A stretch of DNA of 64,000 nt from Nocardioides sp. J54 (GTDB lineage Bacteria > Actinomycetota > Actinomycetes > Propionibacteriales > Nocardioidaceae). The notes below the pieces were generated by a model that made no database searches, was not told the DNA's origin, and saw only the letters and a list, made by a program, of their open reading frames with translations. The stretch is taken from NCBI RefSeq assembly GCF_000519005.1, contig NZ_JAER01000007.1, positions 101,726-165,725 of the forward strand. Direction: 5' to 3'. The position numbers and the translations under genes are program-made. Shown in pieces: positions 43,307 through 52,666 of this stretch. Numbering within the stretch: the stretch's first letter is position 1; each line of letters begins with the position of its first letter.

Positions 43307-43980
43307 ACGCGCTCCATCACCAGGCCCACCACCGTGTCGATGACCTCCTCGAGGGTCAGGTCGGTGGAGTCGACGTGCACGGCTCCCTCGACCATGGTCA
43401 GCGGCGCCACGGCGCGGCCGGAGTCGATCTGGTCGCGGGCGAGCAGCGAGGCCTCGGTGGCCGCGACGTCGGCGCCACCGTTCTCGAGCGCACGGCGGGC
43501 GGCGCGGGCGGCCGGGTCGGCGGTCAGGTAGACCTTGACCTCGGCGTCGGGGCAGACCACCGATCCGATGTCGCGGCCCTCGACCACGATGCCGCCGGCG
43601 CCGACGATCTCGCGCTGCAGCTCGACCAGCCGGGTGCGGACCTCCGGCACGGCACTGACCGGCGAGACCGCGCCGTTGACCTCGTCACTGCGGATCTCGA
43701 CCGACACGTCGGTGCCGTCGACGGCGATAGTCGGGCCGGCCGGGTCGGTGCCGGACTCGATGACCGGGGCCTGGGCGTGCGCGGCGACGGCGGTCGCGTC
43801 GTGGACGTCGACGCCGTTGCGCAGCATCCACCACGTCATCGCGCGGTACTGCGCGCCGGTGTCGAGGTAGCGCAGGCCGAGCCGCTGGGCGACGCCGCGG
43901 CAGGTGCTCGACTTGCCGGAGCCGGAGGTCCCGTCGACGGCCACCACCACGTTCATCGGGACATCGCTGCGCTCGGTCAC
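43303..43980 (-). CDS. cmk: Cytidylate kinase
   Basis: 225 residues. The P-loop VAVDGTSGSGKSSTCRGVA, the CMP-binding LDTGAQYRAMTWWML, and IVVEGRDIGSVVCPDAEVKV with the lid RAARRALENGG are all in place. It phosphorylates CMP and dCMP with ATP, feeding CTP supply together with pyrG in this block. It starts 10 bp after tyrA and overlaps plsC. Confidence 0.97.
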   Translation of the reverse strand: MTERSDVPMNVVVAVDGTSGSGKSSTCRGVAQRLGLRYLDTGAQYRAMTWWMLRNGVDVHDATAVAAHAQAPVIESGTDPAGPTIAVDGTDVSVEIRSDEVNGAVSPVSAVPEVRTRLVELQREIVGAGGIVVEGRDIGSVVCPDAEVKVYLTADPAARAARRALENGGADVAATEASLLARDQIDSGRAVAPLTMVEGAVHVDSTDLTLEEVIDTVVGLVMERV

Positions 43981-43989
43981 GGCCGAAGA

Positions 43990-45066
43990 CTACCGGTGGG
44001 TCTCCCAGCCCCTCGACTCGAGCGCCGCCCGCAGCTGCTCGGCGTGGTCGGCGACCACGTCGAGCTCGACGAGGCCGACCGGACGGCCCGGGTCGTGGTC
44101 GATGCGCACGTCCTCGATGTTGACGCCGCTGGCGCCGGCGTCGGCGAACAGGCGGGCGAGCTCGCCCGGGTGGTCCGGCACGGAGACCCGCACGGCCTCC
44201 ATCGGCTCCGGTGCCGCACCGTGCTTGCCGGGGATGGCACGGGTGCCGGCCTGGCCGTAGCCGAGCAGGGACTCGAGGCCGACCCGGTCACCGGCTGCGA
44301 CGGCCTCGAGGACCAGGTCCAGCCGGGCGCGGACCTCGGTGAGCAGGGCCGCGACCTCGCGGGCGTTGCCGCCGATGATCTGGCTGTAGAGGCGCGGGTC
44401 GCCGCCCGCCACCCGGGTGACGTCGCGCACGCCGGTGCCGGAGAGCGCGAGGTGCTCCGGCGGTGCGGCGGCGAGCGTGCCGGCGACGAGCGAGGCCATC
44501 AGGTGCGGGACGTGGGACGTGCGCGCCACCGCGCGGTCGTGCTCGACCGGGTTGAGCTGCACCGGGACCGCGCCGCAGAGGCGCACGAGCGCGTCCACGA
44601 CCCGGGTCGCCCGTGGGGAGGCACCGGGGCCGGGCGTGACCGCCCACGGGCGCCCGTCGAAGAGCGCGGCGCTGGCGGTCAGCGGGCCGGAGTACTCGGT
44701 GCCGGCCATCGGGTGGGAGCCGACGTAGCGGCTCACCGCCGGGTGGGCGGCCACGGCGTCGAGCGGGGGCGCCTTCACGCTGCCGACGTCGGTGACGACG
44801 GTGTCGGGGCCGGCGGAGTCGAGCGCGGCGGCGATCGCGGGGCCCAGCGCGTCGGGCGGTACGGCGACCACGACCAGCTGCGGCACGTCGTCCGGCGTGC
44901 GGGCGCGGCCGGCGCCGAGCCCGGTGGCGGTGCGCAGGTGGTCGGGCGCGGTGTCGGTCAGCAGCACCTCGAGTCCCGCGCGGCGGCAGGCCAGCGCGAT
45001 CGACGTACCGATGAGGCCGGTGCCGACGATCTCGACCGGACCCGTCAGCACGCTCGACCCATCCAC
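43990..45066 (-). CDS. tyrA: Prephenate dehydrogenase with ACT domain
   Basis: 358 residues. The NAD(P) site is IVGTGLIGTSIALACRRAG; substrate-binding motifs are VGSHPMAGTEYSG and SHVPHLMASLVAGTL (with His). A C-terminal ACT domain (VSVPDHPGELARLFADAG) allows tyrosine feedback. It converts prephenate to 4-hydroxyphenylpyruvate in tyrosine synthesis. It precedes cmk by 10 bp, the usual actinobacterial neighbour order. Confidence 0.96.
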   Translation of the reverse strand: MDGSSVLTGPVEIVGTGLIGTSIALACRRAGLEVLLTDTAPDHLRTATGLGAGRARTPDDVPQLVVVAVPPDALGPAIAAALDSAGPDTVVTDVGSVKAPPLDAVAAHPAVSRYVGSHPMAGTEYSGPLTASAALFDGRPWAVTPGPGASPRATRVVDALVRLCGAVPVQLNPVEHDRAVARTSHVPHLMASLVAGTLAAAPPEHLALSGTGVRDVTRVAGGDPRLYSQIIGGNAREVAALLTEVRARLDLVLEAVAAGDRVGLESLLGYGQAGTRAIPGKHGAAPEPMEAVRVSVPDHPGELARLFADAGASGVNIEDVRIDHDPGRPVGLVELDVVADHAEQLRAALESRGWETHR

Positions 45067-45084
45067 GCGGGCAAGGTTAGGCGA

Positions 45085-45549
45085 TCACGATCCGGCCCCC
45101 GCGCCCGGCTGGTAGGAGCCGAACGACCAGTGGTTGCCCTCCAGGTCCCGCACGCTGCCGCCCCGGCCGCCGTAGTCCTGGTCGACCACGGGCCGCTCCA
45201 CGGTGGCCCCCGCCGCGACGGCGGCGTCCACGACCGCGTCGGGGTCGTCGGTGACCACGTAGACCGCGCCCGAGCCCGGCGGCTGCAGCGGGCTGTCGTC
45301 ACGGACCGATCCGAACATCAGCCCGCCCCCGCCGGGCCACAGCCACTCCGCGTGCACGACCGCGCCGGTCTCGTCGCGGTGGGTCGCGTGCTCGACGAAC
45401 CCGACGGCGCACAGCCAGTCGAGCATCGCGGCGACGTCGCGGTACTGCACAGCCGGCCACATCCGGACCGCAGCGGCGAGGGTGCTGGTGTCGGTGCTGG
45501 TGTCAGTGCTGGTGTCAGTGCTGGTGTCAGGGGTGCTCGATGTGCTCAT
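45085..45549 (-). CDS. VOC family (glyoxalase/bleomycin-resistance) protein
   Basis: 154 residues. After a repetitive start (MSTSSTPDTSTDTSTDTST) comes a vicinal-oxygen-chelate fold: VQYRDVAAMLDWLCAVGFVE, HAEWLWPGGGGLMFG, GSGAVYVVTDDPDAVVDAA and DLEGNHWSFGSY. The metal ligands of the family (His/Glu) are partly present (EH, H, E). Related single-VOC proteins with an AraC gene upstream are often uncharacterised. Here the start overlaps the AraC gene by 23 bp; the pair sits between rluB and tyrA, out of place in the conserved block. Confidence 0.88.
   Translation of the reverse strand: MSTSSTPDTSTDTSTDTSTDTSTLAAAVRMWPAVQYRDVAAMLDWLCAVGFVEHATHRDETGAVVHAEWLWPGGGGLMFGSVRDDSPLQPPGSGAVYVVTDDPDAVVDAAVAAGATVERPVVDQDYGGRGGSVRDLEGNHWSFGSYQPGAGAGS
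45482..45529 (-). repeat. Four copies of a 12-bp tandem repeat (DTST)
   Basis: Four almost exact 12-bp units (GTGCTGGTGTCA as read on the plus strand) encode Asp-Thr-Ser-Thr repeats at the N-terminus of the VOC protein. Length variation would keep the frame. Confidence 0.9.
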
Positions 45550-46375
45550 GCCCCGAGCCTGCCGCGCCGGCCTCCCCGCGGTCTTGGACGAACGGGAACT
45601 CCTCGCGCAGCCAGGTGGTCGGCGTGCACCCCGTCAGGGCTCGCCACTCCCGGGCGAGGTGCGCCTGGTCGGCGTACCCGCAGGTGGCGGCGACCTCAGC
45701 CAGCGGTCGGTGGCCCAGCAGGCCCCGGGTGTGCTGCAGCCGGGCCACCCGCTGGAAGTCCTTCGGCGCCAGCCCGGTCTCGGCGCGCACCAGCGTGCCG
45801 AGGCGGCGCCGGCTGTAGCCGACCTCGTCGGCCACCTCCGCCACCCGCCGGCCCGCGGTGAGCCGGGCCAGGGCGTGGGCGACCTCCGCGCGGGGCGCGG
45901 CGTCTCCCCCGCCGGCAGCGAGGTCGGCGAGGCAGCGGTCGACCAGCGCGACCCGCGTGCGCCAGTCGGGTACGGCGTGCAGCCGCTCCGGCAGGGCCCG
46001 CAGCGGTGCGGGGACGGCCGCCTCGTCGAGGTCGGTCAGCGCCCCGGCCAGGTCGGCCGCGGGGCGGCCGAGCAGGACGCGGGCGCCCTCGACGGTGAGG
46101 GCCAGCTGGACACCGCGCTGGCTGCCGCCGTGGTGCACCAGCGCCGGCCGGGCGTGCAACCCGGACAGGGACGAGGCCGCGCCGTGGAGGCTGTCCGGCT
46201 GCCCGGCCCACGCGACCCGCAGCGGCTCGTCGAGCGGCAGCACGAGGGTGAGGGTGGTCGAGGGCAGCCCGCGGTGCACGCCGGGCGCGCCGAACACGAC
46301 GTCGTAGGGGACCCGCGCCGCGACGTGGCGTCGCAGCGCCGGCGGGACCGGCGGGACCGGGATCACCCGACCCAC
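45527..46375 (-). CDS. AraC family transcriptional regulator
   Basis: 282 residues. An N-terminal ligand-binding-like part (TTLTLVLPLDEPLRVAW, VHHGGSQRGVQLAL) is followed by an AraC DNA-binding domain with two HTH motifs: RRVAEVADEVGYSRRRLGTLV and CGYADQAHLAREWRALTGCT, ending TTWLREEFPFVQ. It overlaps the VOC gene, which it probably controls (inference). It starts 7 bp before the pseudouridine synthase stop, on the same strand. Confidence 0.92.
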   Translation of the reverse strand: MGRVIPVPPVPPALRRHVAARVPYDVVFGAPGVHRGLPSTTLTLVLPLDEPLRVAWAGQPDSLHGAASSLSGLHARPALVHHGGSQRGVQLALTVEGARVLLGRPAADLAGALTDLDEAAVPAPLRALPERLHAVPDWRTRVALVDRCLADLAAGGGDAAPRAEVAHALARLTAGRRVAEVADEVGYSRRRLGTLVRAETGLAPKDFQRVARLQHTRGLLGHRPLAEVAATCGYADQAHLAREWRALTGCTPTTWLREEFPFVQDRGEAGAAGSGHEHIEHP

Positions 46376-46382
46376 GGTAGGT

Positions 46383-47135
46383 CTAGAGGCCGACCAGCTC
46401 CAGCAGCTGGCCGAGCTCGTCGTCGCTGAGCTCGCGGAGCCTGCCGCTGCCGAGGGTGCCGAGCTCGACGGGACCGAACCTCGTGCGGCTGAGCCGGCGC
46501 ACCGGGTGGCCGACCTGGTCGAGCAGCCGGCGCACGATGCGGTTGCGGCCCTCGTGGATGACCAGCTCGATGATCGACTTCTCCGCAGCGGTGTCGATCA
46601 CCCGGGCGCGGCGCACCTCGACCGGGCCGTCCTCGAGGGTCACCCCGGCGAGCAGGTCGGCGACGGTGCCCTTCGCGATCCGGCCGGCGACCTCGGCGAC
46701 GTAGGTCTTCTCCACCTCGAACGACGGGTGCGCCATCCGGTGGGCGAAGTCGCCGTCGTTGGTCAGCAGCAGCAGGCCGGAGGTGTCGGTGTCGAGCCGA
46801 CCCACGTGGAAGAGCCGCTCGGGTCGGGCGCCCACGAGGTCGGTGAGGGTGCGCCGGCCCTGCGGGTCGGACATGGTCGAGACCACGCCGCGGGGCTTGT
46901 TGAGCACCAGGTAGACGTGCTCGGACACCGGCGGCAGCCGCTTGCCGGACACCTTGATCACGGCGGTGCGCGGGTCGACCTTGGTGCCGAGGCGGGTGAC
47001 GACCTCGCCGTCCACCTCGACCTCGCCCTCGAGCATCAGCTCCTCGCAGCGGCGCCGCGAGGCGACGCCGGACTGGGCGAGCAGCTTCTGCAGCCGGATC
47101 AGGCCGTCGTCGTCGACGGCGATCTCACGCGCCAT
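46383..47135 (-). CDS. rluB: rRNA pseudouridine synthase (RsuA/RluB family)
   Basis: 250 residues. N-terminal S4 RNA-binding domain (RLQKLLAQSGVASRRRCEEL), then the synthase with catalytic Asp in HVGRLDTDTSGLLLLTNDGD and the following HEGRNRIVRRLLDQVGHPV motif. It modifies uridines of the ribosomal RNA, most likely 23S at the peptidyl transferase region (RluB-like), although RsuA-type specificity cannot be excluded. It overlaps scpB by 11 bp, as in many actinobacteria. Confidence 0.92.
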   Translation of the reverse strand: MAREIAVDDDGLIRLQKLLAQSGVASRRRCEELMLEGEVEVDGEVVTRLGTKVDPRTAVIKVSGKRLPPVSEHVYLVLNKPRGVVSTMSDPQGRRTLTDLVGARPERLFHVGRLDTDTSGLLLLTNDGDFAHRMAHPSFEVEKTYVAEVAGRIAKGTVADLLAGVTLEDGPVEVRRARVIDTAAEKSIIELVIHEGRNRIVRRLLDQVGHPVRRLSRTRFGPVELGTLGSGRLRELSDDELGQLLELVGL

Positions 47136-47802
47136 CGGCGGGCTCCCCGGTCTCGGTGCTGGCGGTGGGCCCGGTGCTGGCGGTGGGCTCGGGCGGCGCC
47201 GGGGGCGCGAGCTCCTCCTCGACCTCGGCGAGCTCGGGCAGGTGGGGCGCGAGGTCCGGCAGCTCGTCGAGGGAGACGATGCCGATCCGCTCGAGGAAGT
47301 ACGACGTCGTGCGGTAGAGCGTCGCGCCGTGCTCGCCGTCCTGGCCGGCCTCCTCGACCAGGCCGCGGTTGATGAGGGTGCGCATCACGCCGTCGACGTT
47401 GACGCCACGCACCGCGGACACCCGGGCCCGCGACACCGGCTGCTGGTAGGCGACGACGGCGAGGGTCTCGAGCGCGGCCTGGGTGAGCCGGGCCTGCTGG
47501 CCCTCGAGCACGAAGCCCTCGACGACCGAGGCGTACTCGTCGCGGGTGTAGTAGCGCCAGCCGCCGGCGACGTTGCGCAGCTCGAAGCCGCGCCCCTGCT
47601 CGTCGTACTCGGCGGCGAGCGCGGCCAGCGCGTCGCGGACCTCCGGGGCGGGGTAGCCGACAGCCGTGGCCAGCGCGATCTCGTCGAGCGGCTGGTCGGC
47701 GACCATCAGCACCGCCTCGAGCGACGGGCGCAGCTCGGCGACCGGGACGGGCAGTGCCTCCTCGGTCGGCGCCTCCCCCGGCGGGGCGGTCTGCTCACTC
47801 AT
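47125..47802 (-). CDS. scpB: Segregation and condensation protein B
   Basis: 225 residues. The core SLEAVLMVADQPLDEIALAT, winged helix TQAALETLAVVAYQQPVSRA, VSAVRGVNVDGVMRTLINRG and LYRTTSYFLERIG is the ScpB family. The N-terminus is short and the C-terminus has a low-complexity STGPTASTETG tail. ScpB works with ScpA as the kleisin partner of SMC in compacting and separating the chromosome. It overlaps scpA by 8 bp. Confidence 0.97.
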   Translation of the reverse strand: MSEQTAPPGEAPTEEALPVPVAELRPSLEAVLMVADQPLDEIALATAVGYPAPEVRDALAALAAEYDEQGRGFELRNVAGGWRYYTRDEYASVVEGFVLEGQQARLTQAALETLAVVAYQQPVSRARVSAVRGVNVDGVMRTLINRGLVEEAGQDGEHGATLYRTTSYFLERIGIVSLDELPDLAPHLPELAEVEEELAPPAPPEPTASTGPTASTETGEPADGA

Positions 47803-48670
47803 CGGTCTTCTCCTCAGCGGGCGCCTCGGCCGGCGCCCCGTCGAACTCGTCGGTGATCAGGTCGTCCACGTCGACCGCCTCGTCGCCGGTCCACCGCACG
47901 GTGAGCTCACCGAGCGGGGTGACCTGGTCGAACGCCACCGCCCCCTCCCGGAACAGCTCCAGCAGGGACAGGAAGCGGGCGACCGTGGTCAGGGTGTCGG
48001 GCGAGTCGCCGCACAGGGCCCGGAAGGTCATCGTCCCACTCCGGCGCAGCCGGTCCACCACGACCGCCGCCTGCTCGCGCACGCTGACGGTCGGGGCGTG
48101 GATGTGGTGCAGGGTCAGCTCGAGCTCCGGTTTGGGCTGCATCGCCCGCGCGGCGAGGGCCGCGAACTGGTCGAGCCCGATCCCGATCAGCACCTCCGGG
48201 AGCAGCCCGGCGAAGCGCTCCTCCAGGCCGACGGCGCGCGGGTAGCGGCGCGACTCGGCCTGCAGCCGCCGGTCCAGCTCGGCCGCGACCTGCTTGTAGG
48301 CCTTGTACTGCAGCAGCCGGGCGAAGAGCAGGTCGCGCGCCTCGAGCAGCGCGAGGTCCTCCTCGTCCTCCACGTCACCCTGAGGCAGCAGCCGCGCGGC
48401 CTTGAGGTCGAGCAGGGTCGCGGCGACGAGCAGGAAGCTCGTCGTCTCCTCGAGGTCGTCGGAGGCCTGCCCGGTGCGGGGCAGGTCCTTGACGTAGGCG
48501 ATGAACTCGTCGGTGACCTTCGCCAGGGCGATCTCGGTGACGTCGAGCTTGTGCTTCGAGATCAGGCTCAGCAGCAGGTCGAAGGGGCCCTCGAAGTTCT
48601 CGAGGCGGACCGCGAAGCCCTTCGACCCACCGGCCTCCTCGTCGGGGAGGGTCCCGGCATCCTCACTCAC
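47795..48670 (-). CDS. scpA: Segregation and condensation protein A
   Basis: 291 residues. N-terminal kleisin domain FAVRLENFEGPFDLLLSLIS, with SLISKHKLDVTEIALAKV, then LVAATLLDLKAARLLP and the C-terminal winged helix (VARFLSLLELFREGAVAFDQ). It bridges the SMC heads. It is preceded by a 4-bp overlap with the small DNA-binding-like gene, and followed by an 8-bp overlap with scpB, giving translational coupling. Confidence 0.97.
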   Translation of the reverse strand: MSEDAGTLPDEEAGGSKGFAVRLENFEGPFDLLLSLISKHKLDVTEIALAKVTDEFIAYVKDLPRTGQASDDLEETTSFLLVAATLLDLKAARLLPQGDVEDEEDLALLEARDLLFARLLQYKAYKQVAAELDRRLQAESRRYPRAVGLEERFAGLLPEVLIGIGLDQFAALAARAMQPKPELELTLHHIHAPTVSVREQAAVVVDRLRRSGTMTFRALCGDSPDTLTTVARFLSLLELFREGAVAFDQVTPLGELTVRWTGDEAVDVDDLITDEFDGAPAEAPAEEKTDE

Positions 48671-48990
48671 GACTCACGCAGGCGCCTGACGAGGGCCGAG
48701 TCCTCCCCTTCCGCCTCCAGCTCGGCCAGCACCAGGTGCAGCGCCTCGCGGACCAGGCGGCCCCGGTCGACGGCGAGGCCGTACTCGCCGCGCAGGGTCA
48801 GGCGGGCCTGCTCGAGCTCCATCAGCTCCTGGGAGGTGATGTAGACCGTGATCTTCTCGTCGTGCCGGACCCGGCCGCTGGGCCCCTTCGGCTGCTGCTT
48901 CGGGGGGTCGTTCGGCGGGTCCGGGACGGCCCGGACGGCGGGCTCGGGGGCGGTGGGGCGGAAGAGGTCGTCGGCGGCGGGCAGGCTCAC
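48667..48990 (-). CDS. Small ribbon-helix-helix-like protein coupled to ParA
   Basis: 107 residues. A disordered Pro-rich N-terminus (VPDPPNDPPKQQPKGPSG) leads into a short beta-strand and two helices: HDEKITVYITSQELMELEQA, then RLTLRGEYGLAVDRGRLVREALHL and VLAELEAEGEDSALVRRLRE. The strand-helix-helix order suggests a CopG/Arc-type DNA-binding fold. GTG 48988-48990 overlaps the parA stop (GTGA), and the end overlaps scpA by 4 bp. Its position fits a DNA-binding partner of ParA (inference); no ParB gene is in the window. Confidence 0.75.
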   Translation of the reverse strand: MSLPAADDLFRPTAPEPAVRAVPDPPNDPPKQQPKGPSGRVRHDEKITVYITSQELMELEQARLTLRGEYGLAVDRGRLVREALHLVLAELEAEGEDSALVRRLRES

Positions 48991-49994
48991 ACGTCGAGAC
49001 AACGGACCGCCACCTCCTTCGCGAGCTGGCGGTAGGCCTCGGCGCCGCTGGAGCCGGAGGCGTACGACGTGATCGGCTCGCCGGCCACCGTCGAGTCGGA
49101 GAACTTCACGGTGCGGCGGATGACCGTGTGGAAGACCTTGTCGCCCCAGGCCTGCACCAGCCGCTCGAGCACCTCGCGGCCGTGCAGGGTGCGGCCGTCG
49201 AACATGGTGCCGAGGACGCCGTCGACCTCCAGGCCGGGGTTGAGGCGCTGCTTGACCTTGTCGATGGTCGCCTTGAGCAGCGCGACGCCGCGCAGCGCGA
49301 AGTACTCGCACTCCAGCGGCACGATCACGCCGTGCGAGGCGGTCAGCGCGTTCACCGTCAGCAGGCCGAGCGAGGGCTGGCAGTCGATGAGGATGACGTC
49401 GTACTCGGCGATCGCCGGGGCGAGCACGCGCTGCAGCGTCTGCTCTCGAGCGACCTCGTGCACCAGCTGCACCTCGGCGGCGGACAGGTCGATGTTGGAC
49501 GGCAGCAGGTCCATGCCGGGCACGCCGGAGGGCACGACGACCTCGTCGAGCGTGGTCTCCGGGTCCATCAGCAGGTTGTAGACCGTCATGTCCATGTCGT
49601 GCGGGTTGAGGCCCAGGCCGACGGACAGCGAGCCCTGCGGGTCGAAGTCGACGAGCAGCACCTTGCGGCCGTACTCGGCCAGCGCGGCGCCCAGGTTGAT
49701 GGTGGTGGTGGTCTTGCCGACGCCACCCTTCTGGTTGCACATCGAGATCACGCGGGCGTTCCCGTGCGTGGCCACCGGCCGCGGCTCCGGCAGGAACGGC
49801 ATCGGCCGTCCGGTCGGGCCGATCTCGGTCGAGGGCGTCTCGGGGACGCGGACCTCGGGAGTGGGGAACTGCAGCGTCATGGCGTCCTCCGTGCCGAGCG
49901 GCACCTCGACGTCCGCCTGCTGCTGCGGCGGCGCCGGGACGGGCGCGCGCGGCGGCATGTCGGGTGCACTGGAGCTTGCGTAGGTACCGACCAT
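48987..49994 (-). CDS. parA: ParA family chromosome-partitioning ATPase
   Basis: 335 residues from ATG 49992-49994 (AAGGTGAGGGCG upstream). After a Pro-rich N-terminal region of about 80 residues (MPPRAPVPAPPQQQADVEVP), the ATPase has the deviant Walker A ISMCNQKGGVGKTTTTINLG, switch I LLVDFDPQGS and Walker B DVILIDCQPSLGLL. This is a Soj-type ATPase encoded away from the origin-linked parAB, in the xerD-scpAB block, as in many actinobacteria. Its likely partner is the overlapping small protein. Confidence 0.93.
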   Translation of the reverse strand: MVGTYASSSAPDMPPRAPVPAPPQQQADVEVPLGTEDAMTLQFPTPEVRVPETPSTEIGPTGRPMPFLPEPRPVATHGNARVISMCNQKGGVGKTTTTINLGAALAEYGRKVLLVDFDPQGSLSVGLGLNPHDMDMTVYNLLMDPETTLDEVVVPSGVPGMDLLPSNIDLSAAEVQLVHEVAREQTLQRVLAPAIAEYDVILIDCQPSLGLLTVNALTASHGVIVPLECEYFALRGVALLKATIDKVKQRLNPGLEVDGVLGTMFDGRTLHGREVLERLVQAWGDKVFHTVIRRTVKFSDSTVAGEPITSYASGSSGAEAYRQLAKEVAVRCLDV

Positions 49995-50059
49995 CGCCCT
50001 CACCTTGTCGTGGAAAGTTGCGGGCTCCTTCCCCAGAGCCCGGGACTCCTCCATCCAAC

Positions 50060-50079
50060 AATGTCGACACGGCGACATT
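50060..50079. promoter_or_regulatory. Inverted repeat in the parA promoter region
   Basis: AATGTCG-ACACGG-CGACATT, a perfect 7-bp inverted repeat with 6-bp spacer, about 66 bp upstream of the parA start. It is a candidate operator or partition site; it is not the canonical parS. Confidence 0.4.
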
Positions 50080-50116
50080 CGGGAGGCGCGCCGACGGGCG
50101 CTGGATCTCCCCCGGC

Positions 50117-52666
50117 TCAGCCCCCGAGGCGGCGCATCGCCTCGGTCCGCACGACGGCCTCGCCGGCCTCGTCGGACGCGGCCAGGTCGACCACGGCCTC
50201 GACGACCCAGTCGTGGTGCCCCTCGGGGTCGTGGAGGGTCTGCGCGACCCGCCACCGGCCCGCGGCGTGGGCCTTGTCGACGGCGAGGAGCGAGGGTCCC
50301 CGGGCGTCGGCGTCGGTGAGCAGCCGCTCGTGCTCGTCGTAGTAGTCCTCGAGCGCGGCGTCCCACGCCTGCTCGGTCATCTCCGAGCCCTCGGGCTCGA
50401 GGCCCGCGAGGGCGGGCACGTCGTCGCGGGCGATGAGCTCGACCCGGCGCCACATCGCGTTGCGCACCATGACGTCGAAGACCCGGCCCTGCTGGCTGAG
50501 CGGGCGCGGCGGGGGCGGCGGCTCGTGGTGGCTGACGGTACTCGGCGCGTGCGTGGGGTCGGCGAGCGCCTCCCACTCGTCGAGCAGCGAGGAGTCGACC
50601 TGGCGCACCGTCTCCCCCAGCCACTCGACGAGCAGCTCCAGCTCGTCGGTGCGGTACGACGCCGGCACGGTCTGCCGCAGCGCCCGGTAGGCGTCGGTGA
50701 GGTAGCGCAGCACGAGGCCCTCCGACCGGGCGACCTGGTAGCGGGAGACCAGGTCGGTGAACCCCATCCCCTGCTCCCACATCTCCCGCACCACCGACTT
50801 CGGCGCGAGTGCGTCGGGAGCGAGCCACGGGTGCCGCTCGCGGTAGGTCTCGAAGAGCGGCTCGAGCAGGTCGGCGAGCGGCTCGGGCCAGGTGATGTCC
50901 TCGACGAGGGCCATCCGCTCGTCGTACTCCACGCCGTCGGCCTTGAGCGCCGCGATCGCCTCGCCGCGGGCGGCGTGCCGCTGGGCGAGCAGGAGCGGCC
51001 GGGGCGCCTCGAGGGTGGCCTCGACGACCGAGACCACGTCGAGCACGAAGTCGGGGCTGTCGGGGTCGAGCACGTCGAGGACCGCGAGCGCGAAGTGGGA
51101 CAACGGCTGGTTGAGCGCGAAGTCCTCCGGCAACGCCTCGGTGAGCACGTAGCGGCGGCCGAAGGCGTCCGGCTCGTCGAGCCGGGTGACCACCTCGGAG
51201 GCGACCAGGCTGCGCGCCAGGCGCACCGCACGCTTGGCCAGGCGCAGCTGCGAGCGGCGATCCTCGTGGTTGTCCGTCAGCAGCCGGCGCAGCACCGGGA
51301 ACGCGTCCTCCTCGCGGGAGAGCACGTTGACGAGCATCGCGTTGTCGACCTTCATCTGCGACTTCAGCGCCTCGGGACGGCCCTCGACGAGCTTGGTGAA
51401 GGTCTGCTCGGTCCACACGACGGTGCCGGCGGGCGGCTTCTTCAGCTGCGCCTTCGACCCGCGCTTCGCCCGCTTCTCCTCGGACATCGCAGCGTTCTTC
51501 GCGGCGGCCTTGGCCTTGGCCTTCTCGTTCTCGATGACGTGCTCGGGCGCCTGGACGACGACGTAGCCGGCGGTGTCGAAGCCCGCCCGGCCGGCCCGTC
51601 CGGCGATCTGGAGGAACTCGCGGGTGCGCAGCACGCGCTGCCGGCTGCCGTCGTACTTGGCCAGCCCGGTGAAGAGCACGGTCCGGATCGGGACGTTGAT
51701 GCCGACGCCGAGGGTGTCGGTGCCGCAGATGACGGTGAGCAGCCCGGCCTGGGCGAGCTGCTCCACCAGGCGGCGGTAGCGCGGCAGCATCCCGGCGTGG
51801 TGGACGCCGATCCCCTGCCGCAGCAGCTTGCTGAGGGTCTTGCCGAAGCCGGCAGCGAAGCGGACACCCGCGACCCGCTCGGCGATCTGCTCCTTGCGCT
51901 CCTTCGGCAGCCCGGCCTTGACGTCGAGCCGGTTCGGGCGGCTGAGCAGCGACACGGCGTGCTCGACGGCGGCGGCCTGGGTGAAGTGCACGACGTAGAC
52001 CGGCCCCTGGCCGGTGGTGACGAGCTCCTCGAGCTTCTCCTGCAGCGGGTCCAGCGACCACGTGAAGTCGAGCGGCACCGGCCGCTCGGCCTGGTCGACG
52101 ACCGTGGTGTCGCGTCCGTTGCGGCGGGTCAGGTCGGCGGCGAGGTCGGTGACGTCGCCCAGGGTGGCCGACATCAGCAGGAATTGCGCCTGCGGCAGCT
52201 CGATCAGCGGCACCTGCCACGCCCAGCCGCGCCCCGGCTCGCCGTAGAAGTGGAACTCGTCCATCACGACCATGCCGACGTCGGCGCTCGCACCCTCGCG
52301 CAGCGCGATGTTGGCGAGCACCTCGGCGGTGCAGCAGATGATCGGGGCGTCGGCGTTGACCGCGACGTCACCGGTCAGCATGCCGACGTCGGCGGCGCCG
52401 AAGACGTCGACGAGGTCGAAGAACTTCTCGCTCACCAGCGCCTTGATGGGCGCTGTGTAGAAGGTGACCCGGTCGTCGGCGAGCGCCGCCATCGCCGCCG
52501 CCATCGCGACCAGCGACTTGCCGGACCCGGTCGGCGTGGCGAGCACGACGTTGTCGCCGGCCAGCAGGGAGAGGATCGCCTCCTCCTGGTGGTCGTAGAG
52601 CGTCAGGCCGCGCTCCTCGGCGTACGCGAGGATCCGGTCGTACGCCTCGTCCTGGGCGTCAGGCAT
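50117..52666 (-). CDS. DEAD/DEAH-box helicase with DUF3516 domain (SKI2-like)
   Basis: 849 residues. Helicase motifs: Walker [18 protein letters not shown] (near residue 45), motif [17 protein letters not shown] (DEFH), motif [12 protein letters not shown], and motif [19 protein letters not shown]-terminal DUF3516 region of about 430 residues is full of helices and ends in [20 protein letters not shown]. Related to SKI2/Mtr4 RNA helicases and archaeal Hel308. It is conserved next to xerD in actinobacteria. Cytoplasmic; it probably unwinds RNA or recombination intermediates. It overlaps xerD by 8 bp. Confidence 0.94.
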   Translation of the reverse strand: MPDAQDEAYDRILAYAEERGLTLYDHQEEAILSLLAGDNVVLATPTGSGKSLVAMAAAMAALADDRVTFYTAPIKALVSEKFFDLVDVFGAADVGMLTGDVAVNADAPIICCTAEVLANIALREGASADVGMVVMDEFHFYGEPGRGWAWQVPLIELPQAQFLLMSATLGDVTDLAADLTRRNGRDTTVVDQAERPVPLDFTWSLDPLQEKLEELVTTGQGPVYVVHFTQAAAVEHAVSLLSRPNRLDVKAGLPKERKEQIAERVAGVRFAAGFGKTLSKLLRQGIGVHHAGMLPRYRRLVEQLAQAGLLTVICGTDTLGVGINVPIRTVLFTGLAKYDGSRQRVLRTREFLQIAGRAGRAGFDTAGYVVVQAPEHVIENEKAKAKAAAKNAAMSEEKRAKRGSKAQLKKPPAGTVVWTEQTFTKLVEGRPEALKSQMKVDNAMLVNVLSREEDAFPVLRRLLTDNHEDRRSQLRLAKRAVRLARSLVASEVVTRLDEPDAFGRRYVLTEALPEDFALNQPLSHFALAVLDVLDPDSPDFVLDVVSVVEATLEAPRPLLLAQRHAARGEAIAALKADGVEYDERMALVEDITWPEPLADLLEPLFETYRERHPWLAPDALAPKSVVREMWEQGMGFTDLVSRYQVARSEGLVLRYLTDAYRALRQTVPASYRTDELELLVEWLGETVRQVDSSLLDEWEALADPTHAPSTVSHHEPPPPPRPLSQQGRVFDVMVRNAMWRRVELIARDDVPALAGLEPEGSEMTEQAWDAALEDYYDEHERLLTDADARGPSLLAVDKAHAAGRWRVAQTLHDPEGHHDWVVEAVVDLAASDEAGEAVVRTEAMRRLGG

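Noticed and set aside
50060..50079. Canonical parS site before parA
   Set aside because: The sequence AATGTCG...CGACATT does not match the TGTTTCACGTGAAACA consensus; kept only as a candidate dyad.
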